37,092 nt of DNA from Priapulus caudatus (GCF_000485595.1 NW_014577245.1:5136-42227); one strand, 5' to 3'. Positions 1-10,065 are shown, counted from the first letter of the stretch. Notes: generated by a model not told the origin, from the sequence alone. Program-made: numbers and translations.

Positions 1-196
1 CGTGCAGATATTGCGCATGCGCTAACACACTAACATAGCCAGATTGTGTACTGGGCGGTATACGCAGCGGGGACCTTACATGCAAGGTCTTGCTCCTATT
101 TCTTAAATGATGTCTACTGATGGAATGTTATCATATAATCTATGCTAGGATAACTCCTCTTCATTTTAATTATAGCATAGCATGTTTGGTGCTAAC

Positions 197-366
197 CTAG
201 ACTCTGTTGATGTTGATGGATTCATTGTTCTGCCTTCTGTGTTTCTTGAGCAGAATTTTTTTGTTGTGGCTCGTCTTTTTCTATCAACTGCTCACTTGCA
301 CCTGAGCCTGATCAGATGGCTTTTTACTTGTAGAGCAAGCTCCTCATAGTATGCATTTAATGCATG
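197..366 (-). pseudogene. TDP2: TDP2 exon 2, copy 1 (frameshifted)
   Basis: This is the same exon as 8526-8698, flanked by the same acceptor (GTTGACAG) and donor (GTTAGC). It encodes the start of the linker after the UBA-like domain (HALNAYYEEL). It is 170 nt rather than 173 nt because three separate single bases are missing. The first loss shifts the frame soon after ...YYEEL and leads to an in-frame stop; the third restores the frame near the exon end. Three scattered one-base losses look more like consensus errors than decay, because the flanks are otherwise nearly identical to copy 2. Confidence 0.8.
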
Positions 367-1359
367 CTGTCAACAATAATATTTTCATTCTGATTTAAAT
401 TGGACAAAAATTTAAATCAAATATACAGTAATCCTCACTGTCAGATCATTGGTTTTCCAAACATAGAATTGGTCATTTCATTAATCACAGCAAGATTTAT
501 CTATTCGTATTTTTAACCTGATTAAACCATCACTGCTATGCTTAAAAATTCAAACTGTGACGAGAATTCGTTAATTTTACATGTGCACATTTGCTTGTTT
601 TAAGAAAATAGCATCGTCTAATGATGATTCACACGGTTTTCCAAGCGGTAGAGACACAATATGCCTATCGCACACGGTTCCTACCGCTGCGCATACTCAC
701 TACTGCGCCAAACATCGACATTGAGCGCGACACTGCGCATACAATCATAATCACCAACACTACATCCATAAAAACTAACCTTATTTAATATCCGACTCTA
801 TTACCTAACCCTAACTGAATTCTGAAGTTATTAGTAAAATCTGTGTTCTAAATTAGAATGCAATACCACTCTACTCTCTACTATCTCCTTTTTAAATTTT
901 AGGCTTTTAGTTTAGTTTTATCCAATTCATCTGCAATTCACAATGTGGCGCACACATCGTGAACAGAAAACAGGTGATACATTCAAACTGCACGTGCGTA
1001 AATATCAATGAAAGTGTCAATGACACTGTAGCTCTCCACAAAAAAGGACACAAATGAGTGAGTGAGAAGAAGTCAGTTTTAATTGTGCAACCATCGACGT
1101 ACATTATAGAAACGAAGAGTATATGTACATGCCTCTTCAAAAATAACATGGAACATCCAGTATTCATAAATAGCAGTCAGCTAAACCGTCTGTCTTTAAT
1201 GTGTGACACACTTGACCAAGTGCTCGTGAAAAAACTACAACATTAACAAGTGCCGTAGAGCGACAGCGCTCATCTGACGGCAGTGTGTTCTGATGCCTAA
1301 CACTCACGGGCAAACGAATCAAGAGCACCCTCCATCCGCCGCGTTCGCTCTCCCTCGTG
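367..1359. other. TDP2 intron 1 part (copy 1), no gene seen
   Basis: This AT-rich intronic sequence lies between TDP2 exon 2 and the (CT)n tract. It matches 8699-9674. The short open frames here (for example around 907-1246) have no recognisable motif and are not conserved in frame between the two copies, so none is called. Confidence 0.6.
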
Positions 1360-1506
1360 GTCTCTCATTCTTCTCTTTCGCTCTCTCGCTCTTGCTATCT
1401 CTTCCCTTCGCGCTCTCTCTCTCCCTCTCTCTCTCAACTCGATCACACTCTCGCTCTCTCTCGCTCTCCGCCTCGATCACACACTCTCTCTCTCTCTCTC
1501 TTCTCT

Positions 1507-1560
<54 letters not shown>

Positions 1561-1674
1561 TGCTCTCTCTTTCCCTTCACGCTCTCTCTCTCCCTCTCTC
1601 TCTCTCGCCGCTCACACTCACTCTCCCTCGTTGTCTCTCTCTTTCTTTGTCTTTGTCTATCTCTCTCTTTCTCT

Positions 1675-1740
<66 letters not shown>

Positions 1741-1835
1741 ACTCTTTTCGCGCGCTCTCTCTCTCTCGCTCTCTCACTCTTTCGCGCGCTCTTTTCTCTT
1801 TCTCTCTCTCTCTCTCTTCGTCGCTCTCTCTTCCC

Positions 1836-1900
<65 letters not shown>

Positions 1901-1916
1901 CTCTCTTCCTCTCTCT

Positions 1917-1975
<59 letters not shown>

Positions 1976-2046
1976 ACGCTCTCTCTCTCTCACTCTCTTC
2001 CCTCGTTCTCTCTCTCCCCTCTCTCTCAATTTCTCTCTTTCTCGAG
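1360..2046. repeat. Long (CT)n / (GA)n microsatellite, copy 1
   Basis: About 690 bp is almost pure CT dinucleotide, interrupted by CGCTCT, TTCGCGCGCT, CACTCT and similar variants. The strand is a homopurine-homopyrimidine duplex, the sequence class able to form triplex H-DNA. It is intronic in the TDP2 model. Open frames encoding Leu-Ser or Arg-Glu repeats arise from the repeat itself and are not genes. Copy 2 is at 9675-10375. Confidence 0.97.
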
Positions 2047-3019
2047 GTGGTAGCGCTGCCGGACGAGGCCTGTATGACTGATTGCGTCTATCAGACTGAT
2101 TGTCTGATGGTCTTCTAACCCTAGCAAGAACGCGTTTCGTGGAGCTAAGCAAGCGTAACGTTTTTATATACTTCACATATATGTTTATACTATAGTATAT
2201 GCTTCCATTCGGTGGCCACTCCGGCAGCCCATGTTATACTATGTTAACTCGGTGTTTCCAGCAGCGGCCAGCGATGCGTAGAAAATTGTGAAAAATTGCT
2301 CTAAAAAGCTGTTTGTCCAGCAGACAAGCTACCTGACAGATCTACTTGTCCTCCGTGGAAATGGACAAGTACGAACAAACGGAGAGCCCTTATTTCAAAC
2401 ACTGCGATGGTAACAGGAGCCTTCTCGAAGAAATGTTCGTTGGGATCGTTATGAAAGTTGCCACGAGATGGCGCGTACGTTGGTAGCTGGAAGCTTCCAT
2501 CGTACGTAGTATAGTAACAACTATTTGCAAGAGAGAATAGGTAAGCACTCGCCCATTTACCTACACAAGTCTAGAGGCTGAAATAGAGAGCTGCCACCTG
2601 TACCTAATTTAACGCAGGCAAAAACTACACCATACTATCACCACCACATGCACTGGCAGTGGCCAACTGGCAGTGGCATATTAACACACTGAGACAGTAC
2701 AGAATGCCATAGAAATTATACGATTTAAGGAGCATAAACCTTCTTCAAGCAAATTTAGCTTTTGAAATTTCACTGTGACATTGTAGCCTCATCCAGGCAT
2801 GTATAGATTCTACTAGCAAACCCAGCAGTCAAATTCTTTCTAACACAGTAACAGTTAACAAATCCATGTTTAAATCCCTCCTCTTGAGGGTCAAATGTTA
2901 TCAGACACTTACTCTTCGCACCGTCAGTGGAAAGCACATTTCATGCGTCCTTCAATAAAGCCATAAAAATGCTAGGTCACCGCTGAAACAAAAATTTTCA
3001 ATCCGTTCGTCACACCATG
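2047..3019. other. Intronic sequence of TDP2 (copy 1), nothing recognised
   Basis: This stretch lies between the CT tract and the LINE-like tail. It has no coding region, RNA gene or clear repeat. It matches 10376-11345 with scattered one-base indels. Confidence 0.5.
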
Positions 3020-3445
3020 TCCTCAGAAAAATGTCTAAAATCTGCCCTGTGCCCCATTGACCATTGACCTTTGACCTTCCTCAATTTCGGACAGTGATGG
3101 CTTTCCTACCATGATGCTATACACCGACTATCACGAGCCTAGTCGAGCCGTTTAGATTTGTGGCCGCAATTCTGCATTTCCTCCCTATACCTTAAGTTAA
3201 AGGAGGCGAATATTCCCCCTTCTTTTACACCTCTTGACCTTTAGACTTTAAACCCCAGCTTCAACATCCCAACTCGTTTTCGGATTACCCCCCACGTCCC
3301 AACTTTCGAATCCGTACGTCGAGCCGTTTAGATTTGTGCCCAAACTGTTGACGGACGCACGGACGCTCGCACGCGACGCGTACGATCATGCGCATTCTAC
3401 AAGCTGCATCTGACTATGTCAGACGACAGCTAAAAAATAGAGAAT
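3020..3445 (+). mobile_element. LINE-like 3' tail / dispersed repeat remnant, copy 1
   Basis: The stretch contains TTGACC-type repeats (GACCATTGACCTTTGACC), the phrase GAGCCGTTTAGATTTGTG twice (about 3143 and 3323), a GGACGCACGGACGCTCGC run, and a short hairpin CATCTGACTATGTCAGACG followed by an A-rich end. This arrangement resembles non-LTR retrotransposon tails common in marine invertebrates. The identification rests on recall of that pattern, since no reverse-transcriptase coding sequence is present. Copy 2 is at about 11350-11770. Confidence 0.35.
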
Positions 3446-4224
3446 ACTGTCACAGATGGGCGGACATGCTTCAGATACTTGCACATAAAACGAACTTCAG
3501 TGTGCATCGATATGGACTGTAAAAAACTTGCCCAAAACAGTAGTGTACCTGCGCTACATAAATAAGCAGTGTCTTTATGAGACAGCTTCTGTCCACAATA
3601 TGACTCATCTGACGTACTTATCATTGTGGTAAACCAAGCTTTACATAGAGAATCAGCCGACCAAGCTAAATCACGAACAAAAATGGCCAATAGCAAAAAC
3701 ACAAGAGCCTTCACGTAGTTTAAGGGTCAAGGGCATACGGTAATAACATACAGGGTAAACCTGTAACAGCACAGTATATAATGGAGAACTCCCATTATAT
3801 AATCTTGTAATTATGTGTAATTTTTTATGTGAAAATAATAAATAATATTATATATAAATTATAAATAATTTATAAACAAAAAAATGAATTATTATAATGA
3901 ATGAACGAATTATAGTTATTTCACTGCCGACTGTATTATGACTCAGTGACGGGTATGGAGGCAGCCACCTTGTTAAACAAAGGCTCTCATATATAATTAT
4001 TATAAAAAGTTATTAGAATGGTGTGATAACTAATGCTATTTGTCATTATAGTACGCCTAGAAATTCAACATGTGATATGCTATATTTCTCGGCTGCTATA
4101 AAAATAGCTTTGATAGATTTACATAAAGAAAATAGCTACCAGATATGGGAGGTCAGAGAGTTGCGCCCTCACGTACACGCGCCGGCGAGAGCGGCGCGAG
4201 CCGAACCACGTTGCAGACAGGGGG
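3446..4224. other. AT-rich intronic stretch (copy 1), nothing recognised
   Basis: The sequence is AT-rich, with a run of TATAAATTATAAATAATTTATAAAC-like low complexity near 3830-3900. The small open frame on the minus strand at 3430-3714 has no motif and is not preserved in copy 2. No gene is called. Confidence 0.5.
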
Positions 4225-5482
4225 TGTAACGCTCAGGCATATACTGCGACCAAGGGGGTTGGCATCACCTGCTACACGTGTTAAGCGAGGGGGTACAACG
4301 GCCAGGCCACCGAGGCACAGGGACAGGGAGCCGCCGCTGGATCCGGCGTCACCTCGGGCTCCTATATAAGCAGCCAAGTTCCAATGGTAAAGTCAGTCAG
4401 TCACCAGGCTGGTTCACTAGGACCTCAGACTAGGACAGGAAGGAAACCAGGACTTATCCTTTCGGATCAGAGTAAGCACTTCGGAGACAGAGATTGTGTG
4501 CCGAGATTCGGAGCAGCTCTGTTCCCGTAGGTTACGTATATTCGGAGACGGAGATTGTGCCGCGAGATTCGGAGCAGCTCGTGTACCCGTAGGTTACGTA
4601 TATTCGGGACGGAGATTGTGCGCCGAGATTCGGAGCGTCTCTGTCCCGTTGATTACGTATATTTTCGGAGACGGAGATTGTGCCGCCGAATTCGGAGCAG
4701 CTCTGTTCCCGTAGGTTACGTATATCGGAGACGGAGATTGTGCGCGAGATTCGGAGCAGCTCTGTTCCCGTAGGTTACGTATATTCGGAGATGGAGATTG
4801 TGCGCCGAGATTCGGAGCAGCTCTGTTCCCGTAGGTTACGTGTATTCGGAGATGGAGATTGTGCGCCAAGATTCAGAGCAGCTCTGTTCCCGTAGGTTAC
4901 GTATATTCGGAGACGGGGATTGTGCGCCGAGATTCGGAGCAGCTCTGTTCCCGTAGGTTACTATATTCGGAGACGGAGATAATGCCGCGAGATTCGGAGC
5001 AGCTCTGTTCCCATAGGTTACGTTATTCGGAGATGGAGATGTTGCCGCCAAGATTCAGAGCAGCTCTGTTCCGTAGGTTACGTATATCGGACACCGGGAT
5101 TGTGCGCCGAGATTCGGAGCAGCTCTGTTCCGTAGGTTACTATTACTATATTCGGAGACGGAGATAATGCGCCGAGATTCAGAGCAGTTAGTATTTACCC
5201 GTCATAATGCTACATCTGTGATGCACCGAAATTCGGAGCACTACTGATAGGTCACAGTATAAGATTACGAGTTGAGCACCTACCTCTTAAAAGGTTGTTT
5301 ATACGAGTACTGTTTATGTTTACGTGCGATAGGTAAAAGACCTATATATATATTTTGTTCATAATAAAAGTTTAGCTAGACTAAACAAGTTACCGCTTCA
5401 GTTATTGGTTCTGGAATCTTTCTGCCTGTCGTTGTCATTGTCGGTGTTGGAGTAGAAGAGCGTGAATAATTAATTACTGACA
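4225..5482 (+). mobile_element. LTR-like segment with internal minisatellite, copy 1
   Basis: The segment begins TGTAACGC and ends CTGACA. It carries a TATA box (CTATATAAGC, about 4361) and a late AATAAA (about 5362), with a 60-bp tandem array between them. That order (TG start, TATA, poly-A signal, CA end) fits a solitary LTR of a Ty3-type element. There is no clean target-site duplication at these ends, no primer-binding site and no internal coding sequence, so the exact limits and the LTR identity are uncertain. It sits in TDP2 intron 1 on the strand opposite to TDP2. Confidence 0.3.
4479..5250 (+). repeat. 60-bp minisatellite, copy 1 (about 13 units)
   Basis: The unit contains GAGATTCGGAGCAGCTCTG, then TTCCCGTAGGTTACGTATAT, then TCGGAGACGGAGATTGTGCGCC, and repeats every 58-61 bp. 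Units diverge by point changes and small indels, with the most degenerate at the right end (5190-5250). The array begins about 110 bp downstream of a TATA box. Reading frames of about 70-100 aa within it are by-products of the repeat. Copy 2 is at 12830-13630. Confidence 0.95.
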
Positions 5483-5597
5483 CCCGCGCAATCGCCGTCC
5501 TCGTAAGGGAGCGAGAAATGATCCCACATTTAATATAAAAATGCACCATCGTGCGCATACTCACTGGTGACCACCCCTAGGGTCAGTCTACACTTAC

Positions 5598-5789
5598 ATC
5601 TAGTTCCCAATTTCTTCTCTGTAGGTAGAACTGTGCTAATGCTGCATTTGTCGTGGTTATTTCTGTAAATTCGTTCACAAGTTTCTGGCACACTTGCACC
5701 TCCGGTACCCCAGAATCAGACTCAGCATCTGAATTCTCAGTAGTAATAGTAATACTATTATCAGAATTAACAATATTATTACGATTCAT
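5598..5789 (-). CDS. TDP2: TDP2 exon 1 (UBA-like domain), copy 1, intact
   Basis: The exon encodes 64 residues starting at ATG 5789, the first ATG after an in-frame stop upstream, and ends in a strong donor (GAT then GTAAGT). The segment FTEITTTNAALAQFYLQ..NWELD matches the ubiquitin-binding UBA-like region at the N terminus of tyrosyl-DNA phosphodiesterase 2, which removes trapped topoisomerase II from DNA 5' ends. Phase 0 at its end fits exon 2 (HALNAYYEE...), giving NWELD-HALNAYY, the expected continuation. It stands head-to-head with POLR3K, 221 bp from its ATG. The copy at 13992-14197 is full of indels, so this is the reliable version of the exon. Confidence 0.88.
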
Positions 5790-6010
5790 GTTTGTCGCCT
5801 CAAACCGCACAGGTTACGGAAACCCAGTTGCACTCGAACATGCACCAAATATTGTGAACTTTCGATGCAATAACACCACGTAGACGGTCACCACGTCCCT
5901 ACACCGGCTTCTATACTTTAGTTAATGTAGAGATCGACTTTATATATACAGTCTATAAATCAACGTAAACAGTTGAGCATCAGTTTTCTGTGCGGCATGA
6001 TTTCGTGATA
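5790..6010. promoter_or_regulatory. Shared bidirectional promoter region of TDP2 and POLR3K (copy 1)
   Basis: Only 221 bp separate the divergent start codons of TDP2 (5789, minus) and POLR3K (6011, plus). This interval must therefore hold the 5' UTRs and core promoters of both. A CTTTATATATA stretch at about 5938-5948 could serve as a TATA-like element for POLR3K. No CpG-rich block is visible. The call follows from gene arrangement, not from a proven motif. Confidence 0.6.
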
Positions 6011-6121
6011 ATGTTGATGTTTTGCCCTGTTTGCGCGAATTTATTAACAGTAGAAGAAGGTCCGAAGTGTTACAGATTTGCTTGCAATACGTGCCCTTAT
6101 GTTCACAATGTAACGCGAAAG
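6011..6121 (+). CDS. POLR3K: POLR3K exon 1 (RNA polymerase III subunit RPC10), copy 1, intact
   Basis: The exon encodes 37 residues, MLMFCPVCANLLTVEEGP... to ...NTCPYVHNVTRK, ending AAG before the donor GTACCG. POLR3K (RPC10/C11) is the small Pol III subunit needed for RNA cleavage, proofreading and termination. The N-terminal zinc ribbon is visible as Cys5-x2-Cys8 and Cys25-x2-Cys28. Joined to 6356-6443 and 17779-17906 it makes exactly 108 codons, the normal length of the family. The second copy at 14429-14545 carries several frameshifts. Which copy is used in the real genome is unclear. Confidence 0.93.
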
Positions 6122-6355
6122 GTACCGTATATATTATCAATAACAAATCGAAGTCTCTAACTATCTATGTCGCACGCCGAAAACAATTTAAAAAATTTAA
6201 TGCAAAAATTAAGTTGGGCTCTTTTCTGACATTAGAATCTTAAACTTTTTAAACTTAATAATATTAATAGAAGCTCGTGTTATTTGACAACTGGCATGTC
6301 ACTGCAACATTTACGTGATTACATAGACAAACGTTGATTTTCTTGTCTTGTATAG

Positions 6356-6443
6356 ATTACCAACAGGAAGTATCCTAAGCTAAAGGAGGTGGATGATGTT
6401 CTAGGTGGAGCAGCTGCTTGGGAGAATGTTGACTCTACAGCTG
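6356..6443 (+). CDS. POLR3K: POLR3K exon 2, copy 1, intact
   Basis: The exon follows acceptor TTGTATAG and precedes donor GTAAATA. It encodes ITNRKYPKLKEVDDVLGGAA then AWENVDSTA plus one base, the linker between the two zinc ribbons. The near-invariant EVDDVLGG..AWENVD motif is clear. Its single leftover base (G) pairs with AG of exon 3 to give GAG (Glu). After this exon copy 1 has no exon 3; the sequence breaks at 7316. Confidence 0.95.
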
Positions 6444-7265
6444 GTAAATATTCTGGTTCAAGGATAGAGATGATGTCCAGATTGAGACCTATGTCATTTT
6501 CGTCAATGTGTGGGTAGCCCATTTAAAATCGACAGTGGTGTTCTTGAAGGTGTTGTTTGTTCATTTCGATCGAGAAACTATGTCAGTTCACAGGAAGTGT
6601 GGAAAAAACTGTGTTTAAGTGACACTACTCGCCCGTTTCCGACTGTTTCTCACCATTTCTACGCGCGATAATTTCCCGTGATCTTCCTGTGCTACGGCCC
6701 TCAAATCTATCTGCGTATTTGCGCGCGCCATTTACGGACTGATACTACTTGCTCCGCCGTAAATTACCTGGAAATCCGTTGATATTCGTTGGTTTTTTGG
6801 AAAGTCATAAATGAAATAAGAAATAGTGCGCCACTGATGTTGACTGTTCCCTACTGCCCTCTCGCGGCCATCTGGTGATGTATATGAATTTGCCCCCGCC
6901 CCCTCTTCCAGCTCCCGCTGGCTGCGCACGTCTGAGTGTCGCTGAGGGCGCGTAAGGGGGTGGTGCATACAGTGGTGATAGCCTGCGCGGTATATACAAC
7001 CAAGATATGATAGAACCCACGCGAACGCCCATTGTTCCAGTTGTCTGTGTGTCGCTGGGCGCGCCTTGCTAAAATCTGACACGCTCCTGCTGCCGGCCGC
7101 GCCGCGCCGCGCCGCGCCGCGCCGGCTGCATACCTTTTATATTATAACTGATGATATTCTATTTCATATTAGAGAAAACTCCACTCTTGCGTTTGTTTAT
7201 ATTCTTCTATGTTTCCTGCACATTCTTCCCGTTCTGTTTGATGCATTCTCTACATTAATAAATAT
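6444..7265. other. POLR3K intron 2 part (copy 1); includes GCCGC run
   Basis: No exon is seen. A GC-rich block at 6890-7125 ends in about six tandem GCCGC units (about 7093-7125), shorter in copy 2 (15543-15560). Open frames on the minus strand at 6732-7082 come from this GC-rich block and are disrupted in copy 2. Confidence 0.5.
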
Positions 7266-7316
7266 CAGGAGTAGATAATAGGGAAGGAGTGTGACATCAA
7301 TAAACAAGGGAAATTC
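7266..7316. mobile_element. Truncated arm of foldback element (duplication breakpoint)
   Basis: The first 51 bp of a foldback arm (CAGGAGTAGATAATAGGG...) match 15707-15753 and, inverted, 16436-16490. After AAATTC the sequence changes to unique DNA leading into TDP2 exon 5. The 8 bp just left of it (ATAAATAT, 7258-7265) equal the 8 bp right of the complete element (16491-16498), which marks the original target duplication. Confidence 0.85.
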
Positions 7317-7393
7317 TGATTTAATAACAATAATTCTACGGTATAATCAAATATATATTCAATAATGATAATTAATTGAATTACAGCCACTAC

Positions 7394-7480
7394 CTGAAGT
7401 ATAAGAAGATTTCTTCCCATTTTGCTGGAATAGAATGGTTCTAAATAGAAGTCATGTAGTTTCACTGTTGCTTTCTTAAC
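7394..7480 (-). CDS. TDP2: TDP2 exon 5 (EEP nuclease domain), single copy
   Basis: The exon has acceptor GTGCAG and donor GTAGTG and encodes 29 residues, VKKATVKLHDFYLEPFYSSK then MGRNLLILQ, phase 0 at both ends. It matches the KK..VKL...PF.S.KM.RNLL segment of TDP2, a beta strand region of the Mg2+-dependent endonuclease/exonuclease/phosphatase fold. It joins exon 4 as YFTAAL-VKKAT. The following exons, which would carry the catalytic Asp and His of the family, are not found: the duplication breakpoint lies only 77 bp further left. Confidence 0.92.
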
Positions 7481-7752
7481 CTGCACAAAGAACATGAGAC
7501 AATAGCACAAAATTATTGCTTGAACAACTAAACACTGATGAGGTACGTGAATACGTAACAAAAGTAATGATTTCCAGAAGAAAAAAACAGCCATACTATG
7601 AAATTCCAACACAGTGCATCAGGTTTCAATCATTCACAGGTTCACTGTAAAGTTTAATATTTTATTAAATAGGAATATATAAGGTATATAAGGTATACAT
7701 TATATCTAGGTTTTGCATATATTGGTATTTACTTATTGCAGTGACTAATTAC

Positions 7753-7879
7753 CAAGGCAGCAGTGAAGTACCCAGTGTCACCACCTGCGATGCACTCATA
7801 CGTTTCATCAAACACTCCTTCTAGATAAGCAAAGGACTTGGGTATCACCTCTTGGAAGAAAACTATGTCTGGCTTTTCA
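7753..7879 (-). CDS. TDP2: TDP2 exon 4 (catalytic QEV motif), single copy
   Basis: The exon has acceptor TGATTTTAG and donor GTAATTAG and is 127 nt long. With the two bases left by exon 3 it reads NEKPDIVFFQEVIPKSFAYL, EGVFDETYECIAGG and DTGYFTAAL. The QEV glutamate corresponds to the metal-binding Glu152 of human TDP2. The match to PDV.F.QEVIP...YL....Y....G...GYFTA is diagnostic for TDP2 within the EEP superfamily. The frame is continuous with exons 3 and 5. Confidence 0.95.
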
Positions 7880-8020
7880 CTAAAATCAAAAACATGGTTA
7901 AGAATACATTTTTTTTAACAAAATTTCCATTATTATGATTACTACAATATTCATAATTATTATTATGAGATTTAATGTGACATGCCAGTATTGTTATTAT
8001 AAAGGTGATTATGTACATAC

Positions 8021-8143
8021 TTTGCAATAACCCTTTGAACACCTTTAGTTCTATTCTTAATGTTATTTGTGTCAAGCCCATCAATATTCCATGATATCAG
8101 TTTTAGTCTTTTTGGTTGCTCTGGTACTGATGATGATGCAGTA
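8021..8143 (-). CDS. TDP2: TDP2 exon 3 (start of EEP domain), single copy
   Basis: The exon has acceptor TTCTTTCAG and donor GTATGTAC and is 123 nt long. It reads STASSSVPEQPKRL, KLISWNIDGLDTNN and IKNRTKGVQRVIA. SWNIDGLD is the first EEP motif; its Asn corresponds to Asn120 of human TDP2. The first base completes a Ser codon with the AG left by exon 2, so exon 2 at 8526-8698 fits it exactly in phase. This confirms that the right-hand copy is in the correct order for the gene. Confidence 0.94.
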
Positions 8144-8525
8144 CTGAAAGAAGATGCACCATTATATAGTAAACTTACATCACTTAATCAATCTGCAATC
8201 CGAAAGTCGAAAAGCAAAGTATATGAAAGCCCAAAATGCAAGAATCATAATGATATTATCTCCAAAGAAGACAAGAATTAAAGAACATTAATAACAGAAA
8301 ATCAACAGTTTGTTAATTAAATCTCCTCTGGTGAGATATTGTGCATGCGCTAACACACTAACATAGCCAGATTGTGTACTGGCTGGTATATGCAGCGGGG
8401 ACCTTACATGCAAGGTATTCCTCCTATTTCTTAAATGATGTCTACTGATGGAATTTTATCATATAAATCTATGCTAGGATAACTCCTCTTCATTTTAATT
8501 ATAGCATAGCATGTTTGGTGCTAAC

Positions 8526-8698
8526 CTAGACTCTGTTGATGTTGATGGATTCATTGTTCTGCCTTCTGTGTTTCTTGAGCAGAATTTTTTCTGTTGTGGC
8601 TCGTCTTTTTCTATCAATTGCTCACTTGCACCCTGAGCCTGATCAGATGGCTTTTTACTTGTAGAGGCAAGCTCTTCATAGTATGCATTTAATGCATG
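8526..8698 (-). CDS. TDP2: TDP2 exon 2, copy 2, intact
   Basis: The exon has acceptor GTTGACAG and donor GTTAGC and is 173 nt long. It encodes 57 residues plus AG: HALNAYYEELASTSKKPSDQ, AQGASEQLIEKDEPQQKKFC, SRNTEGRTMNPSTSTES. The first residues continue the UBA-like helix of exon 1 (human ALNSYFE). The remainder is the polar, low-complexity linker expected before the nuclease domain. It ends in phase 2, matching exon 3. The version at 197-366 has lost three bases. Confidence 0.9.
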
Positions 8699-9674
8699 CT
8701 GTCAACAATAATATTTTCATTCTGATTAAATTGGAAAAATTTAAAATTCACAATATACAGTAATCCTCACTGTCAGATCATTGTGGTTTTCCAAACATAG
8801 AATTGGTCATTTCATTAATCACAGCATAGATTTATCCTATTCGTATTTTTAACCTGATTAAACCATCACTGCTATGCTTAAAAATTCAAACTGTGACGAG
8901 AATTCGTTAATTTTACATGTGCACATTTGCTTGTTTTAAGAAAATAGCATCGTCTAATGATGATTCACACGTTTTCCAAGCGGTAGAGATCACAATGCCT
9001 ATCGCACACGGTTCCTACCTGGCTGCGCATACTCATACTGCGCCAAATCCGACATTGAGGGACACTGGCATACAAATCATAATCACCAACACTCCATCCA
9101 TAAAACTAACCCTTATTTAATATCTGACTCTTAACCTAACCCTAACTGAATTCTGAAGTTATTAGTAAAATCTGTGTCCTAAATTAGAATGCAATACCAC
9201 TCTACTCTCTACTATCTCCTTTTTAAATTTTAGGCTTTTAGTTTAGTTTTATCCAATTCATCTGCAATTCCACAAGTTGGCACACATCGTGAACAGAAAA
9301 CAGGTGATACAATTCAAATGCCACGTGGTAAATATCAATGAAAGTGTCAATGACACTGTAGCTCTCCACAAAAAAGGACACAAATGAGTGAGTGAGAAGA
9401 AGTCAGTTTTAATTGTGCAACCATCGACGTACATTATAGAAACGAAGAGTATATGTACTGCCTCTTCAAAAATAACATGGAACATCCAGTATTCATAAAT
9501 AGCAGTCAGCTAAACCGTCTGTCTTTAATGTGTGACCACTTGACCAAATGGTGAAAAAACTACAACATAACAAGTGCCGTAGAGCGACAGCGCTCATCTG
9601 ACGGCAGGTGTTCTGATGCTAAACTCAGGGGCAAACGAATCAAGAGCACCCTCCCATCGCCGCGTTCGCTCTCC
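8699..9674. other. TDP2 intron 1 part (copy 2), no gene seen
   Basis: The sequence corresponds to 367-1359 with few differences. No exon or RNA gene is recognised. Confidence 0.6.
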
Positions 9675-9825
9675 CTCGTGGTCTCTCATTCTTTCTCTTT
9701 CGCTCTCTCGCTCTTGCTATCTCTTCCCTTCGCGCTCTCTCTCTCCCTCTCTCTCTCACTCGATCACACTCTCGCTCTCTCTCGCTCTCGCTCGATCACA
9801 CACTCTCTCTCTCTCTCTCTTCTCT

Positions 9826-9882
<57 letters not shown>

Positions 9883-9993
9883 CTCTCTCTGTTCCCTTCA
9901 CGCTCTCTCTCTCCCTCTCTCTCTCTCGCTCGCTCACACTCACCTCTCCCTCGTTGCTCTCTCTCTTTCTTGTTCTTTGTCTATCTCTCTCTT

Positions 9994-10065
<72 letters not shown>

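Larger units (their letters stand above)
1..7316 (+). repeat. Copy 1 of ~8.4-kb tandem duplication (left edge cut by window)
   Basis: The segment matches 8331-15753 collinearly, from the GATATTGCGCATGCGCTAAC region at its start to the ACAAGGGAAATTC at its end. Differences are mostly one-base insertions and deletions spread over coding and non-coding sequence alike. It carries TDP2 exon 2 (197-366, frameshifted), TDP2 exon 1 (5598-5789, intact) and POLR3K exons 1-2 (intact). Similarity already holds at base 2, so the copy probably continues left of the window. The right breakpoint at about 7316 falls inside the terminal arm of a foldback element that is complete at 15707-16490. It may be a true duplication or an uncollapsed assembly copy; the error pattern favours the latter. 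Confidence 0.95.

Noticed and set aside
1293-2176. Long open frames (up to ~260 aa) across the CT tract
   Set aside because: They encode only Leu-Ser or Arg-Glu repeats from the dinucleotide itself and exist in several frames on both strands.
4496-5167. Overlapping 70-100-aa frames in the 60-bp array
   Set aside because: The unit length is near a multiple of three, so all frames stay open by chance. No ATG context or splice signals, and copy 2 breaks them.
4479-5250. CRISPR-like regular repeat
   Set aside because: Whole units repeat without unique spacers, and the window is animal DNA.
7863-8084. 73-aa minus-strand frame across TDP2 intron 3
   Set aside because: It runs from exon 4 into intron sequence in the wrong frame. 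The exon structure explains the region.
8145-8290. Possible additional TDP2 exon just upstream of exon 3
   Set aside because: No open frame in the required phase (TAA/TGA stops). The real exon 2 was found at 8526-8698 with matching phases.
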